This document shows positions 1 to 11,700 of a DNA stretch of 64,000 bases, in pieces. The position numbers and the translations under genes are program-made. The notes under the pieces are model-generated. The model was not told where the DNA came from. It made no database searches and saw only the letters and a program-made list of their open reading frames with translations. Every line of letters starts with the position of its first letter. Positions within the stretch are counted from its first letter, which is position 1. Origin of the DNA: Scortum barcoo (taxonomy: Eukaryota > Chordata > Actinopteri > Centrarchiformes > Terapontidae); the NCBI GenBank assembly GCA_023238725.1, contig CM041553.1:17175501-17239500 (forward strand). The letters run 5' to 3'.

Positions 1-2422
1 AGAAAGAAAATGTGCTTTAGGGAAGGTCATAAGGACAAAAAAGAAATTGGGCAGTGAAAATGAACATTATCACCCCCAAGGGAGGTATCATTCTGTATTT
101 AGTACAAAGAAAAAGGAAGGAGAAGCTTTTGAGCATCATGGGGAAAATTACATAATTGATGCTATTATCTCCTCGGACAATGGCAACAGCAACCTGGAAT
201 TAGCTCTGACAAGATATCGTACTAAGTAATATCCCCAGTATGTCCCCAGTGAACCACTGTTGTTGCAGATTCAGTTCGTAAAATGAACCCATCTGGTTTG
301 CATAATGGCTTCAGATAAACCTGATATTGGGCTTTGTTACTGTGTTTATTTGTTTTAGCAACAAGGCCTTATCCTGACCCTGGGGCCAAACTAGCTCAAC
401 CGTCGTTTATCTGACAGCAGACGACTTGGCAACATCATTGTCTCAGTGCTTTCTCTGTCTCCTTCACCCTTCTGTCCTTATTTATTAATGACACGATTAG
501 CTTTTAGACACAAATTTATGAATGAGATACCCACATTAAAGACTGTATGCACAATATTTTGATGCATAATGACGTTACGTTTAGCTCAGCAGAGAAAGAG
601 ACACTCTGTTTAATGGACAGGTCTGAGAAATGGGATGCAGGCCACCGGGTGTAAGTGGGGGTTTGAAAAAGAGAGCAAGGAAAGGAGAAGGAGGGGTCTA
701 AGAGTTCAAACAGTGTGGGAACTGTCTCCCATCTCAAAAAACAGGAAGTCGAAAGGAATGTAACAGAAACCTCAAAAGATGGGAAAGAGAGAAAAGAAAC
801 CTTCCGAGAACACACAAACCACCAGAATGCCCCCTAAAAAACTTTGCCTCTCTGAGGCGCCTGACATTGCACTGCACTTGTTTTTTACTCTGCCGTTTTG
901 TGGTTGTTATTGTCATCCCGAGCCAGATGCTTTTGTTCATTCAGTGAAGCCTCGTAAAGATGTCATTGTTTTACCACGATACAATGTTTCATTGTGATAC
1001 TGTGCCAGGGACAAAGAACGTGGCGATGTGCGCTGCCACTAGCTAGGAATGCCAATGAATGCATCAATGTGAGACACATTTCCATGAGACACATGGCTCG
1101 CGATGTCTTATTCGCTCTCTCAGCAAACCCAATAGCGGCGGCCTTTGACAGGCTAATTGGCCACTAACTGGAAAATAAATGTAAGCGCAAGTCATAAGAC
1201 ATTAGTGACGGAACCGGGAGCCAGGCACAGGGTCGGAGCTGTAGCTTGTTTATAATGATCCAGATTTTATCTAGGATCCATAAGCCTGTCGACCTCACAC
1301 ACATTAGCATTAGTCACAGCTCATATGAAACTTGTCATCGCAACACACCCATTGTAAACTTTACTAAACCAAGATTGAGCCACATTAGCCACTTCACTGG
1401 GCATGTTTATGATTTGTATAGTACTTTATCTTACATAATACAATGAGATTTCTCTTTAATGTATCACACCTAAGAACAGATGCAGCACATGTAAACCAGG
1501 CTCACATTTACATGTTAACATGGCTCTGTACCTTTTGCACAAACATACAGTCACAGTGGCTGTGTGTCCCATGAGCTCACCCTCATAAAATCTTTTAACA
1601 GGGTCTGTTAGAGATTGTAACAAGGTTTGTTTGGGACTAATGAGCCAGCCGTGTGATGTAATTTCTTGGGGTTCTTCTCAGGAGAGAAGCTCAGACAGAG
1701 AGCCACACCCGGAGCCAGGATAAAAGACAGGCAGAAGGAAATGAAAACAGACTGTGTTAAGAACTCCAGAAAGGGATTTTACTAGTTTTAGAGCTTCAAA
1801 CTAGGGCTTATATTGCATCAATCTAAACAGGACTGAGGGATAGCAAACAAGGACAGAGTGCAGAGTGGTGGGTGGAGCGTGAAGGAGGTCTGGATTGTAT
1901 GTCATTTAGCTTGTCTTATTGGAGACACACCACCTGAGGTCAGTGTGAGACTTGTTATCACAGCAGTTAGATGGGATAATTGAACACTGCAGATTAGAGG
2001 ACTAAGGGGAAATGTTTCAGGACTTAAAGTAATTTCATTTAAAAATGGACCAGAGATGATGATACAACAGAGATAAACATTAAAATGCACAGGCCGCATG
2101 GAAAAAGAAACTACCAGGACTATTTTCAGTGCAGAAAGTAGAGGGACAGAAGTGATCAGAGTGTCGAAGTGTGAGGAATAGAGTCAGTGGCAGTTGAAAA
2201 GGAAGAGGAAACAGAAGTAAGGAGTAGGGAAATAAGGGTGAGCACAGTTTGCAAAATAGAGCTCCTCAATTCGATTGGCATGAATGGATACAGTGTAAGT
2301 GCTGTGTCAGTTTGAATTTTTGTTGTTTGACATTAGAGATGTGTATTAATAGTAATTTTGATATAATTGGTGGTTGTAAAAGATATTTTATTGCTGTTTT
2401 AACATGATGACCATGTATTATA

Positions 2423-3451
2423 CACTGCTCAAAAAAATAAAGGGAACACTAAAATAACACATCCTAGAATCTGAATGAATGAAATATTCTTATTAAATAC
2501 TTTGTTTTTTACATAGTTGAATGTGCTGACAACAAAATCACACAAAAATTATCAATGGAAATCAAATTTATTAACCCATGGAGGTCTGGATTTGGAGTCA
2601 CACTCAAAATTAAAGTGGAAAAACACACTACAGGCTGATCCAACTTTGATGTAATGTCCTTAAAACAAGTCAAAATGAGGCTCAGTAGTGTGTGTGGCCT
2701 CCACGTGCCTGTATGACCTCCCTACAACGCCTGGGCATTGCTCCTGATGAGGTGGCAGGATGGTCTCCTGAGGGATCTCCTCCCAGACCTGGACTAAAGC
2801 ATCCGCCAACTCCTGGACAGTCTGTGGTGCAACGTGGCGTTGGTGGATGGAGCGAGACATGATGTCCCAGATGTGCTCAATTGGATTCAGGTCTGGGGAA
2901 CAGGGCGGGCCAGTCCATAGCATCAATGCCTTCGTCTTGCAGGAACTGCTGACACACTCCAAGCCACATGAGGTCAGCATTGTCTTGCATTAGGAGGAAC
3001 CCAGGGCCAACCGCACCAGCATATGGTCTCACAAGGGGTCTGAGGATCTCATCTTGGTACCGCATCTCGGTAGACACAGCAAACCTTCTTGCCACAGCTC
3101 GCATTGATGTGCCATTCCTGGATGAGCTGCACTACCTGAGCCACTTGTGTGGGTTGTAGACTCCGTCTCATGCTACCAGCTACTAGAGTGAAAGCACTGC
3201 CAGCATTCAAAAGTGACCAAAACATCAGCCAGAAAGCATAGGAACTGAGAAGTGGTCTGTGGTCACCACCTGCAGAACCACTCCTTTATTGGAGGGTGTC
3301 TTGCTAATTGTCCTATAATTTCCACCTGTTGTCTATTCCATTTGCACAACAGCATGTGAAATTGATTGTCAATCAGTGTTGCTTCCTAAGTGGGCAGTTT
3401 GATGAGTTACATTGTGTTGTTTAAGTTTTCCCTTTATTTTTTTGAGCAGTG
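2423..3451 (-). mobile_element. Tc1/mariner-type DNA transposon, internally deleted, dead
   Basis: Terminal inverted repeats begin CACTGCTCAAAAAAATAAAG at 2423 and end with the complement (CTTTATTTTTTTGAGCAGTG) at 3451. Both ends are flanked by TA (2421-2422 and 3452-3453), the target duplication of this superfamily. On the minus strand a transposase start lies near 3171. The first about 40 codons resemble the DNA-binding helix-turn-helix part, then run into a stop. A DDE-type piece follows in two other frames, with QDNA near 2975-2990 and SPDLNPIEHIWD near 2860-2890. The middle of the transposase is missing and the frame is broken, so the copy cannot mobilise itself. At 1,029 bp it is shorter than the usual 1.3-1.6 kb. 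Confidence in the superfamily is high; the family name was not assigned. Confidence 0.9.
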
Positions 3452-4018
3452 TAGATCAAGATCACTTGGATGGTCAAGCCAAGCCAACTTTTATGCATCC
3501 TAACTTTTGTTCATTTTTGTATTAAATCAAACTGTATATTGATTTTACTCTGTCCACTTTGTCCAGTTAGTGATACTGTTCTTCCATTAAGAGGTAGGCG
3601 ACAAGCTGATGAATCTATGAAGCGTATGACGGCCAATTAATGTATTGATTAAAGCGCTCATATGAAGAAAAGGCAGCCACATTCCTTAAAATACAAAAAT
3701 TAAGCAAGGAGAGCAGCTTTCACTGTGGTTTCCCAAATTACTAGTTGTTTGATAACTAATAACACATCAATGGATGAACTTTAAAAATGGTTTTAAAAAG
3801 TATGTTCAGGTAATTACCCTTTTGACAGTTTAGATCAGTCATCCCCACAATGAACACTTCAGTAGGCAGAAAAACACACGTTGTCATCCATGTCATATAC
3901 ACATCCAGTTGTTTCAGCTGTACGATATATTACCATTGGCTTTTGTCATTTATAGTCGAAGCCATCTGTCACCTTCCCCACCCTCGGATAACTGAGGGGG
4001 AGTGTAACAGTGTGTTGA

Positions 4019-4182
4019 CTGCTTTTATATGCCACTTTTCTACCTTAACAGACTAAGAGCTTTACACTTTGCTTTATTCACTCACTCACACAGTGATAAG
4101 GGGCAGAGCTGCCATTCAAGGTGCTGACCTATCTATCTATTGGGAGCAATTTGGGATTCTTGCTCAAGGACTCTTTGACAGG
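4019..4182 (+). repeat. Teleost SINE-like dispersed repeat fragment
   Basis: The segment has the order of blocks seen in a very common fish interspersed repeat: a CTTTTCTACC-type block, AAGAGCTTTACA, CACTCACACAGTGA, GCAGAGCTGCCATTCAAGGT, GGGAGCAATTTGGG, then TTGCTCAAGGA. No tRNA-like head remains. Family recognition is from memory; boundaries are approximate. It ends about 80 bp before the acceptor of the next exon. Confidence 0.6.
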
Positions 4183-4261
4183 AGCAGTTGTTCCCAGTAC
4201 ATTAATGAGCTCTGTGCAATAGTCTTTTTTTTTGTCTTATTTGTTTCTTTTTTTTGTTCAG

Positions 4262-4396
4262 CGTGATCATGCTCGCCTGGACTCAATGGTGCTGCTGCTG
4301 ATGAAGCTGGACCAGCTGGACCAAGAGATTGAGAATGCCCTCAGTGCTACCTCCTCTATGGACAGCACCCCGACCCTCCATCGTCGACAACTCCTG
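4262..4396 (+). CDS. dlc1: dlc1 long-isoform exon encoding a predicted helical/coiled-coil segment
   Basis: This exon encodes 45 residues starting RDHARLDSMVLL and ending TLHRRQLL. The central part (MKLDQLDQEIENALS) is nearly identical to the segment of the human DLC1 long isoform that lies shortly before the SAM domain. Its heptad-like leucine spacing suggests a helix or short coiled coil; its function is unknown to me. The acceptor is TTTTTTGTTCAG at 4250-4261. The donor is CTG/GTACAC at 4397, weaker than consensus. Length 135 nt, phase 0 at both ends, so it can be skipped without changing the frame. Reading into the intron meets a stop at 4451-4453. Confidence 0.92.
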
Positions 4397-4728
4397 GTAC
4401 ACAACCTGCATGTTACCTTGCTGGATTGGGTTTGCAGTTTCTTCTTCAGTTGAAACAAGTCTTTATTTAACCCTTTTGTGACTGAATGAATTATTCTTTC
4501 ATGCCGTCCCTCACCTATAGTAATTTATCTTATCTGTCACCTAAGGGTCAACATGAAGCACAGCAAGGTTTATAGACAATGAGCATCATTCATCTACATC
4601 TACTGCTGTGCATTTGCAAATCTATGCTCTTGATAGCCTTATATGAATACGGAAATAAAGGAAAGCACCACTCTTTGCACAACAATGTAATGCCCACATT
4701 TCTATCTCTTTGTCTTTTACCTGTGCAG
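4397..4728 (+). other. dlc1: short intron (332 bp) of dlc1
   Basis: Non-coding sequence between two long-isoform exons. It has a weak donor (GTACAC) at its 5' end and a pyrimidine tract with CTGTGCAG at its 3' end. Nothing else is recognisable in it. Confidence 0.85.
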
Positions 4729-4836
4729 GAGTCTGATTTAGGATCTGTGCCAGCAACATCACAAATCCCTCCACATCCACACGTTCCTGCTACCTCAGGA
4801 TCCACACTGGCCCTTGGAGCAAAACCTAAGAGTGGG
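4729..4836 (+). CDS. dlc1: dlc1 long-isoform exon, Pro/Ser/Thr-rich linker
   Basis: The exon encodes 36 residues, starting ESDLGSVPATSQ and ending GAKPKSG. It is a low-complexity, probably unstructured linker between the helical segment and the SAM domain. The human long isoform has a comparable segment (starting DLESGS and containing GTKPK), which supports the call despite weak sequence conservation. The acceptor is TTTTACCTGTGCAG ending at 4728. The donor is GGG/GTAAGT at 4837, near consensus. At 108 nt with phase 0 at both ends, it can also be skipped in frame. Confidence 0.9.
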
Positions 4837-6714
4837 GTAAGTCAGGAGCTATGTGCCATACCAGCATCTATCAAAATCTTAACCAGCAATCATGAGCTGA
4901 CAAACATGGAGAGACGGCACTTTTCACACAAATATACCAACAGAGATCTGAAATCCAGAGGAATTATAGAAATAATAAACTTTGATGAAACTGACCATTA
5001 AATCAATTTGGATTATTTTAAGGCCAACAAACATCAATGGTGCATTGCTGTGGTTGTTTTCATAGAGGTTTCTGTTTTTTCTTCTGTGTCTGTAATTTAA
5101 TATTTCAAATGATTTTCATTGTTTTTAGCTGGGCACTGAGCTACTGTTTAACAGCTTTTATGTCCCCAAAAATATTAGCTCCTTTTTCCCCTTGGGACAT
5201 AGCTGTACAAAAGTTTAAATAAAAACAGCAAACACAGAAGGCACACACACACACACTCACACACACTCAGTGAATCTACCAATTGTAGGAATGTCCCCCA
5301 GCACTTAGAGCTTAGCCAAGCAGACGTTAAAACTCTATAATTAGCTAGTTCCAAAGATCTAGTCCCCTTCTGCCCAACAAAGAGGTCAGAAGGGGGGTCT
5401 GGGGGTGAAAAGCCAAGGCAGGGGGGAGCTAGGGAGGGAGGACACGCTTCAAGTGAGACGTGCGTCTTCAAACCCCTTGCTTGCTCACTTAATGACTTTG
5501 TCAGCCTTGCTCTGCTATTGCCTTCAGAACGAGGTCAAAGTGAACAAGGCCAGTAGTCAGTTGACTAAGCACTCAAGCAAACTTTTACAAGTAGTTGTAT
5601 GAATGAAAATGGGAAAAGAAAACAAATTTCCTTATCGTATGAAGTGGTGATGTATGGTAGGATAACCCTAAATACCGAGCAGGATGTTTCTGTTGCAAAA
5701 TGGTCCTCTTATCTAGGTCGGACCTGTGGAAATGCCAGAATTCCTTCACGAAAGGACGTCTCACATTCCTGAATTATCTCCCGCAATTCCTAGATGATGT
5801 TGCTTTGTCTTGTTGCACGTATCAAATCCTCTGCTGTCCCAAAGGCAAGCAATATTTCAGTTACATGTGATGGTTAATTTAAGGGACAGAGAGCAATAGA
5901 CTTGATGACGTGTGATGTATTATGTCTGTGGCCAACTGTTTCCACAACCTCCATTCTTGCAGTAACCCAAGGTAACTCACTAAGCTTGGGTAAACAGTGC
6001 TTTCACTGCGCCTAATAGGAGGCTTTTTACAGTGGAGGCCCTGCAGGGTGATTGATTGAGGCCAAAGAGATGATGACTTCATGAAGGGGATTCTCAGTGG
6101 TTAATAGTAGTAGGGGACTATTGAGTCCTTTCAGACTTAAAGTGTTGTGACGCCCACTTAATCTTTTTAGCTAGACAATACAAATCCTTTAAATTATGTA
6201 AACACGAAGCAGATGTGAGGAAGTACTGGGGTCGAGGTTGAAACTTTAATTCAACCAGACATCACAGTTTTACAGGATGACAACATGCATAATATAATAG
6301 ACTTTTCAAGCACAAAAGAATTGCTGCCATTTATTATTATATAAAAATATTATTATTAATAAATAACAGGGATGTTACTATATAGAGTCATTATTTTACC
6401 ACAACATTTTCCCACAGCAAATGTCTAACTTTTCTTGCTCTTTTTACTTGAGTGTAGTCTTGTGATATAATGGAAAATAATCTAATCCTTTCTCCTTATC
6501 TTAACAATAACAGTTTACCCCTGACAGATCTTAGAGATTGTACACAAGATCACTGTACTACCAGGACTATGTACAATAGAACAAATACACCATAACAAAC
6601 TAAAGTCTCAAAAATTCTAGTTTGAGTTTAAGGAATACCTCTAGTAGATAGTGTGTTTTCAAAGGCCAGACTTCAGAATAAGAGTTATTATAGAAAGAAG
6701 AAGAAGAAGAAACC

Positions 6715-6955
6715 TTTATTTGTTGTTATACATTTTACATATACATAGGAAACACACACATGCACATGCAACTGGCAGAGAGAGATGCCAGAGTGAGGGG
6801 ATTGCAACATGAGTGCGCCCCGAGCAGGTCTGGGTTTCGGTGCCTTGCTCAAGGGCACCTCAGCAGTGCTCAGGAGGTGAACTGGCACCTCTCCAGCCAC
6901 CAGTCCACACTCTGGTTCCGAAGCCAAGTCCCCACGGACTGAGCTACTGCTGCCC
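6715..6955 (-). repeat. tRNA-derived SINE (AFC/V-SINE-like), minus orientation, B box lost
   Basis: Read on the minus strand from 6955, the copy starts GGGCAGCAGTAGCTCAGTCC, a tRNA-like head with an A-box (TAGCTCAGTCCGTGG). A body follows with GGACTGGTGG, GAGAGGTGCCAGTTCACCTC, GAGGTGCCCTTGAGCAAGGC and CTGCTCGGGGCGC. This order matches SINEs common in percomorph fishes (the African-cichlid AFC type as I recall it). The part that should carry the B-box (GGTTCAAGTCC) between the head and GGACTGG is missing. It ends near a GAA-rich stretch at about 6697-6712. Boundaries are approximate and the family name is from memory. Confidence 0.75.
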
Positions 6956-8491
6956 TGAACATAGAACATTTGAATTATGTTAAATGTGAAGATTCCCATC
7001 TAAACAGTCTAATCATGAAGCACAATTAAGATATGTATACAGTATGTTTAAAAATCCAATTTTAATATGTACGGGTTTATAAACTCTAGTCAAATAAGAA
7101 AAAAGCTAAATAATAAATCACTCTGACTCTGGGCTACATAGCTGTTTCACTAGCATATGCATGTGTTGCCTTGAACATGTCTTGACTGTCCTGACAAGAC
7201 GGCATTCGCAAGTTTACACAGGACAGCAAACAACATACTGTATATCTTCTTAACAAACTAAGGCTGAGTGCAACTGTTTTTGAAGGAAACATCTACACAG
7301 ACACTGCTACTGTTAATGCTCCAGTAATTTATGAGATGGTTCAATGGTAGGTCCAAGCAGTCAAGATAAAAAGAGTATTAGGTGAATCAATTACAACACA
7401 ATCTGCCAAGATAAATTTCTCCATGTAGAAGGGGAGAGAGAGAGGGTCAAATCTGATATTATGGTACTAAGTAAGACCTATTGTGAGATCAGTGCATTTT
7501 AGCTGTGTGTCTTTGTTCATATTTTACCTAAGGAGTAACTTGAAACAGAGTTACATTGTCACTTAATCTCAATAGTGTTGATTTAGTCCTCACTTTTCCA
7601 ATGAAAAACCAATAATTCGGCACTTTAGACCCCCCAGAAATCTGTAAAAAAAAGCTGTTGTAATCTGCAAAGACATAGTGAGATTGAAATGTGCATATAG
7701 ATCACCAAGCCAAACTGACTGATATACTGTATGTTAAAATACCAGACCACTAGATATGTATCTGTGCATTAAACCTCAGAAACATGTCAATGTAGAAAGT
7801 CAGGGTGAGAGAACTGTGACTGTCTCATCAGGAGTGGCTGGTGTCTGTGTTTGTATGTGTTTTCGTATGGGCTGTGTTTGTAGAGGCTCTGGGAATCGCG
7901 AAGTGTTTATCATTGTGCAGTTGCATTCCTTCCATCTTATGCTGGATTATGCAAGAGGTAACTGGTGTTTGTGTTCACTCTGTCCCCCTGACACCTCCTG
8001 GCACTCAGTGTAACACTTTGGTGTGATTACACTGAGCACATACTCGCGCTGTTCTCTCTTTTATGTAACGATGATAAATGTGAAGTGGTGGTATGTGGCT
8101 GTGTACGTTGGTGATGAGTAGACATTGACTTGGCATGCACAGTATCATTCACTCACTGTTGTGGGTAAGGCATCGGGTTCAAGTGAATAGATTCTTGGCC
8201 CCTTTGCTAGCTTGGTTGGTGTCCATTGTTAGCCTTCAGCAGGTGGCTGTTATTCTTGCATCGAATGTGGAGCGAACATCTAGCGGATGTTGTGCCACAG
8301 CAGGTGTTTTTTTCACATGGTGGAGCTGCTATTCTTTGCCCAGAGTGTTTTTGTTGGCAGGTTTCTATTACTTGCTTAGTATAGCAGGTGTCTGGAGATG
8401 TTATTTGACTTGCATTGTTGTGCTGCAACAGGTGGCTTTTATTTGGTTTATAGACTGATGTGTCTATTGATTTAGCTGTATAGTATATTTA

Positions 8492-8703
8492 GTGCTGCAG
8501 CTAATAATTATTTTAATGATCGATTATTCTGTTGAGTATCTATGAAATGTAAAAAAAATAGAGAAGAATGTCTGTCACAGTGTCTCAAAAGTGAAGGTGA
8601 TGTCATCAAATGAGTCTGAGACCAATGACAATCAAAATAGTTGCAAATTATTTGTATTTATTTATGTATTTGCGACTAATTGATAAAATGATTGTTTCAG
8701 CTC
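8492..8703. repeat. MITE-like non-autonomous DNA repeat with imperfect inverted ends
   Basis: The left end, GTGCTGCAGCTAATAATTAT, and the right end, whose complement is GGAGCTGAAACAATCATTTT, form imperfect inverted repeats. They resemble the GGGCTGCAACTAACGATTAT ends of a very abundant fish repeat. Internal parts (AAAATGT-, GTGTCTCAAA- and GATGTCATCAAATG-like blocks) also fit, but the copy is shorter than typical. The superfamily was not assigned. Confidence 0.55.
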
Positions 8704-11700
8704 CTGTCTGGGTGTGATTATCTCCAATCTTGAGTAGTACCAGCTTTAGTAATTTTGCTATTATTTTTTTAAGAATTTGTGTAATTGCTTGTCATTGCTT
8801 TAGTGTTATAAGTGTAGTGATAAACTTAAGTTATGTGTGGTGTGGGAGCCATTTGTTGTGTGACTCTATTTTTAGAGCTCTGTAGCTGCAGAGGATGTGC
8901 CAAGCCACAGAGGCGGGTGGAGGCTGCTGACCCCTGACCACCTTCCTCTAAATGTTACAGTCGGAAACAACATATCATTCACCCTCAGCACGGACTGTTC
9001 CCACCAGCGAGGCATACGGTGAATCCCCTGAAGACCTCAGTTACTGAACATGGCACAGACCATGGCTGTCTGTTAAGGGGGGTGTTTTACATGCCATGCA
9101 TATGGTAAAAGGTATACCAGCCCTTATCCTCTCCATCTTTGATAAACATTCCCTAACAGGGCAAACTTTGACCCTTTGTTTGGATCTGTATTCCGTCTTC
9201 AAGGCAACAGCGTACCAAACATGACTTCTGTCATCTCATTTTGCCACCTTTTGAAAGTGAATCCTGAAAGTTCAAGTCTCTGAAGTTTTCATGTCTTGAA
9301 TTAAAGGGATTTTTTTGAGGGGCCTGCGAATGATTGAGTGATATTTTTATTTTAGAATGACAGAAAAGGTTATGTATGTCCATAGCTCTTTATCTGTATG
9401 TGGTTTGGTGGACAATAGAAGTGCTCTGGTTTGCGTGCTAAGGTCACTAGCAGGTCTCCACTCTGTCCGTCCTCTGTGTTCCGGTTTGGCAGCTTCACAG
9501 TCCCCAAACATCCTTTATCCAAACCACACCTTCTCAGTGTCCCACAAAGATGAAAGACACAATATTCTGCAACTTTCTCTGCATTTTATTTGTCTCTGCC
9601 TTTGCTCCCACTCTCTCTTGTTTCCGTCCTTGGTCAACAGTCAACACCATGTGCAGCCGGCATAATTATGTTTGCCTACATTCGTCCCACATATTTGGCT
9701 TAAAGACTGTAGTAAGCCATAATGAGTCAGTGAGCTATGAAACCAACCGCCATTCAGTCTGACAAGGGGTGCCACTAGTGGCTCTGGTCATGGCCACGCT
9801 AGCCGCTTTGTGTGGTGTCATTGTCTCCAAGGTCACTCATCTGCTGAGCACAGCTGTAACAAGGGGACAAACACAGACCTGCTGTGGTTTAAAAAAAGAA
9901 GTAAGAAAAAAGAAAAAGGCTTGTGTTTGGAACAGGATGTGGAAAATGAACTTCTGACTTCAACCCCCACATGGAAATCTTGTTTTTCCTGTGGATTCAA
10001 GGCTGTAGATGTTGCATAAAGCACTCCAAGAACAGAGAAGAGACTGATATACTGAATAAATGCACTTCTTATTGTTCTGTAAAAACAAAATCTGAAATAA
10101 AGCCAAAACATGCTTTTGTTGTCCACGTGTTGGCCTGCATACTGAACATTTAGTCAAAATGGATTTGAGCTATCATATGCTTAATTGTAGCACAGAATGA
10201 GTTGTCTGTTTCAGCATCATTGTGGAAGTCAAACATCACATAAATCTATGTGTTTATGCCCCTCTGCTCAACGGCAACTCTCTCTCTGTTTGTTTTTATG
10301 ACAACATGCTGTGGCACGACGCCTAAATCACATCAGCTTAATCACTGATGTGATTTACTGGCTTCACATGTTTTTTGATCTTTTTTTTTTTTCAGACTTA
10401 AATGATGATAGTTTTTCATCCAATGTGAAAACATCACTTCGCTGTGTTGGTTGTTAACGCTTACCAGTTGGTAGTGTTAAAGGCACGCACTGAGTCAGTG
10501 AAGCATAACGCACATCTATTACGTAAAGCAGACAGTAAAAAGCGCAGGGAATAGTTGCAGGATGATGATACTTGCTGACAGTAAATCTTAAGGATGACTG
10601 GAAAATGCAGGCATCTGGAAACACCTCTGCAGCCCGCTGATAATGAAGCGCCATAAATCACGGAACGAACAAACAAACTGAATGCACTCTCAGAAACACA
10701 TGCACACATTCATAGATGCTGAAACATGTACACAGGAATTCATTGTAAAACCAAGTGCAATTTAGGTAACACTTATTTGGGCTTGTGATTTAAGGCTTTA
10801 ATTGGAACATTTGGCTTCAGCAGGTGCTCAGATTTTTGTTTTTTCAAGTGTGTGTTTTCATTCATTTTTTCCTTGCAGTTACATTACCTCAGCCAATACA
10901 CACCTGAGTGTCTCACTTAAGTAATCATCTTCAGTCATAATGTGTAAGGCCTTTGTATTGTTAACCTTCTCTCCGCTTTCTCCCAAAAATGTCAGCGACT
11001 AATCCATAGGTGAGCATTATTGGTGCAGTTGGGATCATAAAGCTTATCCCTGTTAAGTCTGGTCCATAAGCCTCAGATTCAACCTGGCGAGCGGGAACAG
11101 GTGACACATTTTGTCTCTTAATCAGTGTAGTATGACGGGAATGGAGTAATGCTAATAAAACAGTCCCATGTGATTTTGTCTTCCAATTCCAAAATTTTGA
11201 ATTGAATTTTTTTAATACCACTTGTATAGCCACTTGGTAACATTATAAATAAAACCCTCACCTCTTTTTTTTTTTTAAGAATAATCTATAATTGGTCAGT
11301 TAGTCAACGTGTGTATGCTTGTTCTTGTTGTTATATTTATGTGTGATACTGTTCTCTTTGTGGATTTAACCATGCTGTGTAGAGAGCTCGAACAGGACAC
11401 TTGACACACACTTACAATATTTTTTTATTTGATAAATCATTCATCTTTCTCCTCCATTTACAGTTTGATTAAAAAAACTCATGTCTTTTCTATTTTTGTG
11501 TTTGATAAGTGAACCAGTCTACTTGTTCATTCAGTGTGTAGGTGAAACCAACCAAGATGCAGTTGAATTAGCATCAATTGCTGTATGGTTGATATAGCAT
11601 GCCATAGTTGGTATATTTTACCATATTAACTTGCATCACTTGCAATGATTTGTTACCGAACATGTGAACAGTACGAAATCAATGCTGATATGATAGCTTG

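Larger units (their letters stand above)
1..4261 (+). other. dlc1: intron of long dlc1 isoform (3' part)
   Basis: No exon is recognisable here. The stretch holds AT-rich intron sequence, a decayed Tc1-like element at 2423-3451 and a SINE-like fragment at 4019-4182. It ends in a T-rich tract and CAG at 4259-4261, a good splice acceptor. The preceding coding exon should end in phase 0. A very short exon here would be hard to see and is not excluded. Confidence 0.75.

Noticed and set aside
10961..11233. Minus-strand frame with a membrane-transporter-like look (MLTYGLVADIFGRKRREG)
   Set aside because: Only a short stretch of chance resemblance. No start context, splice sites or continuation.
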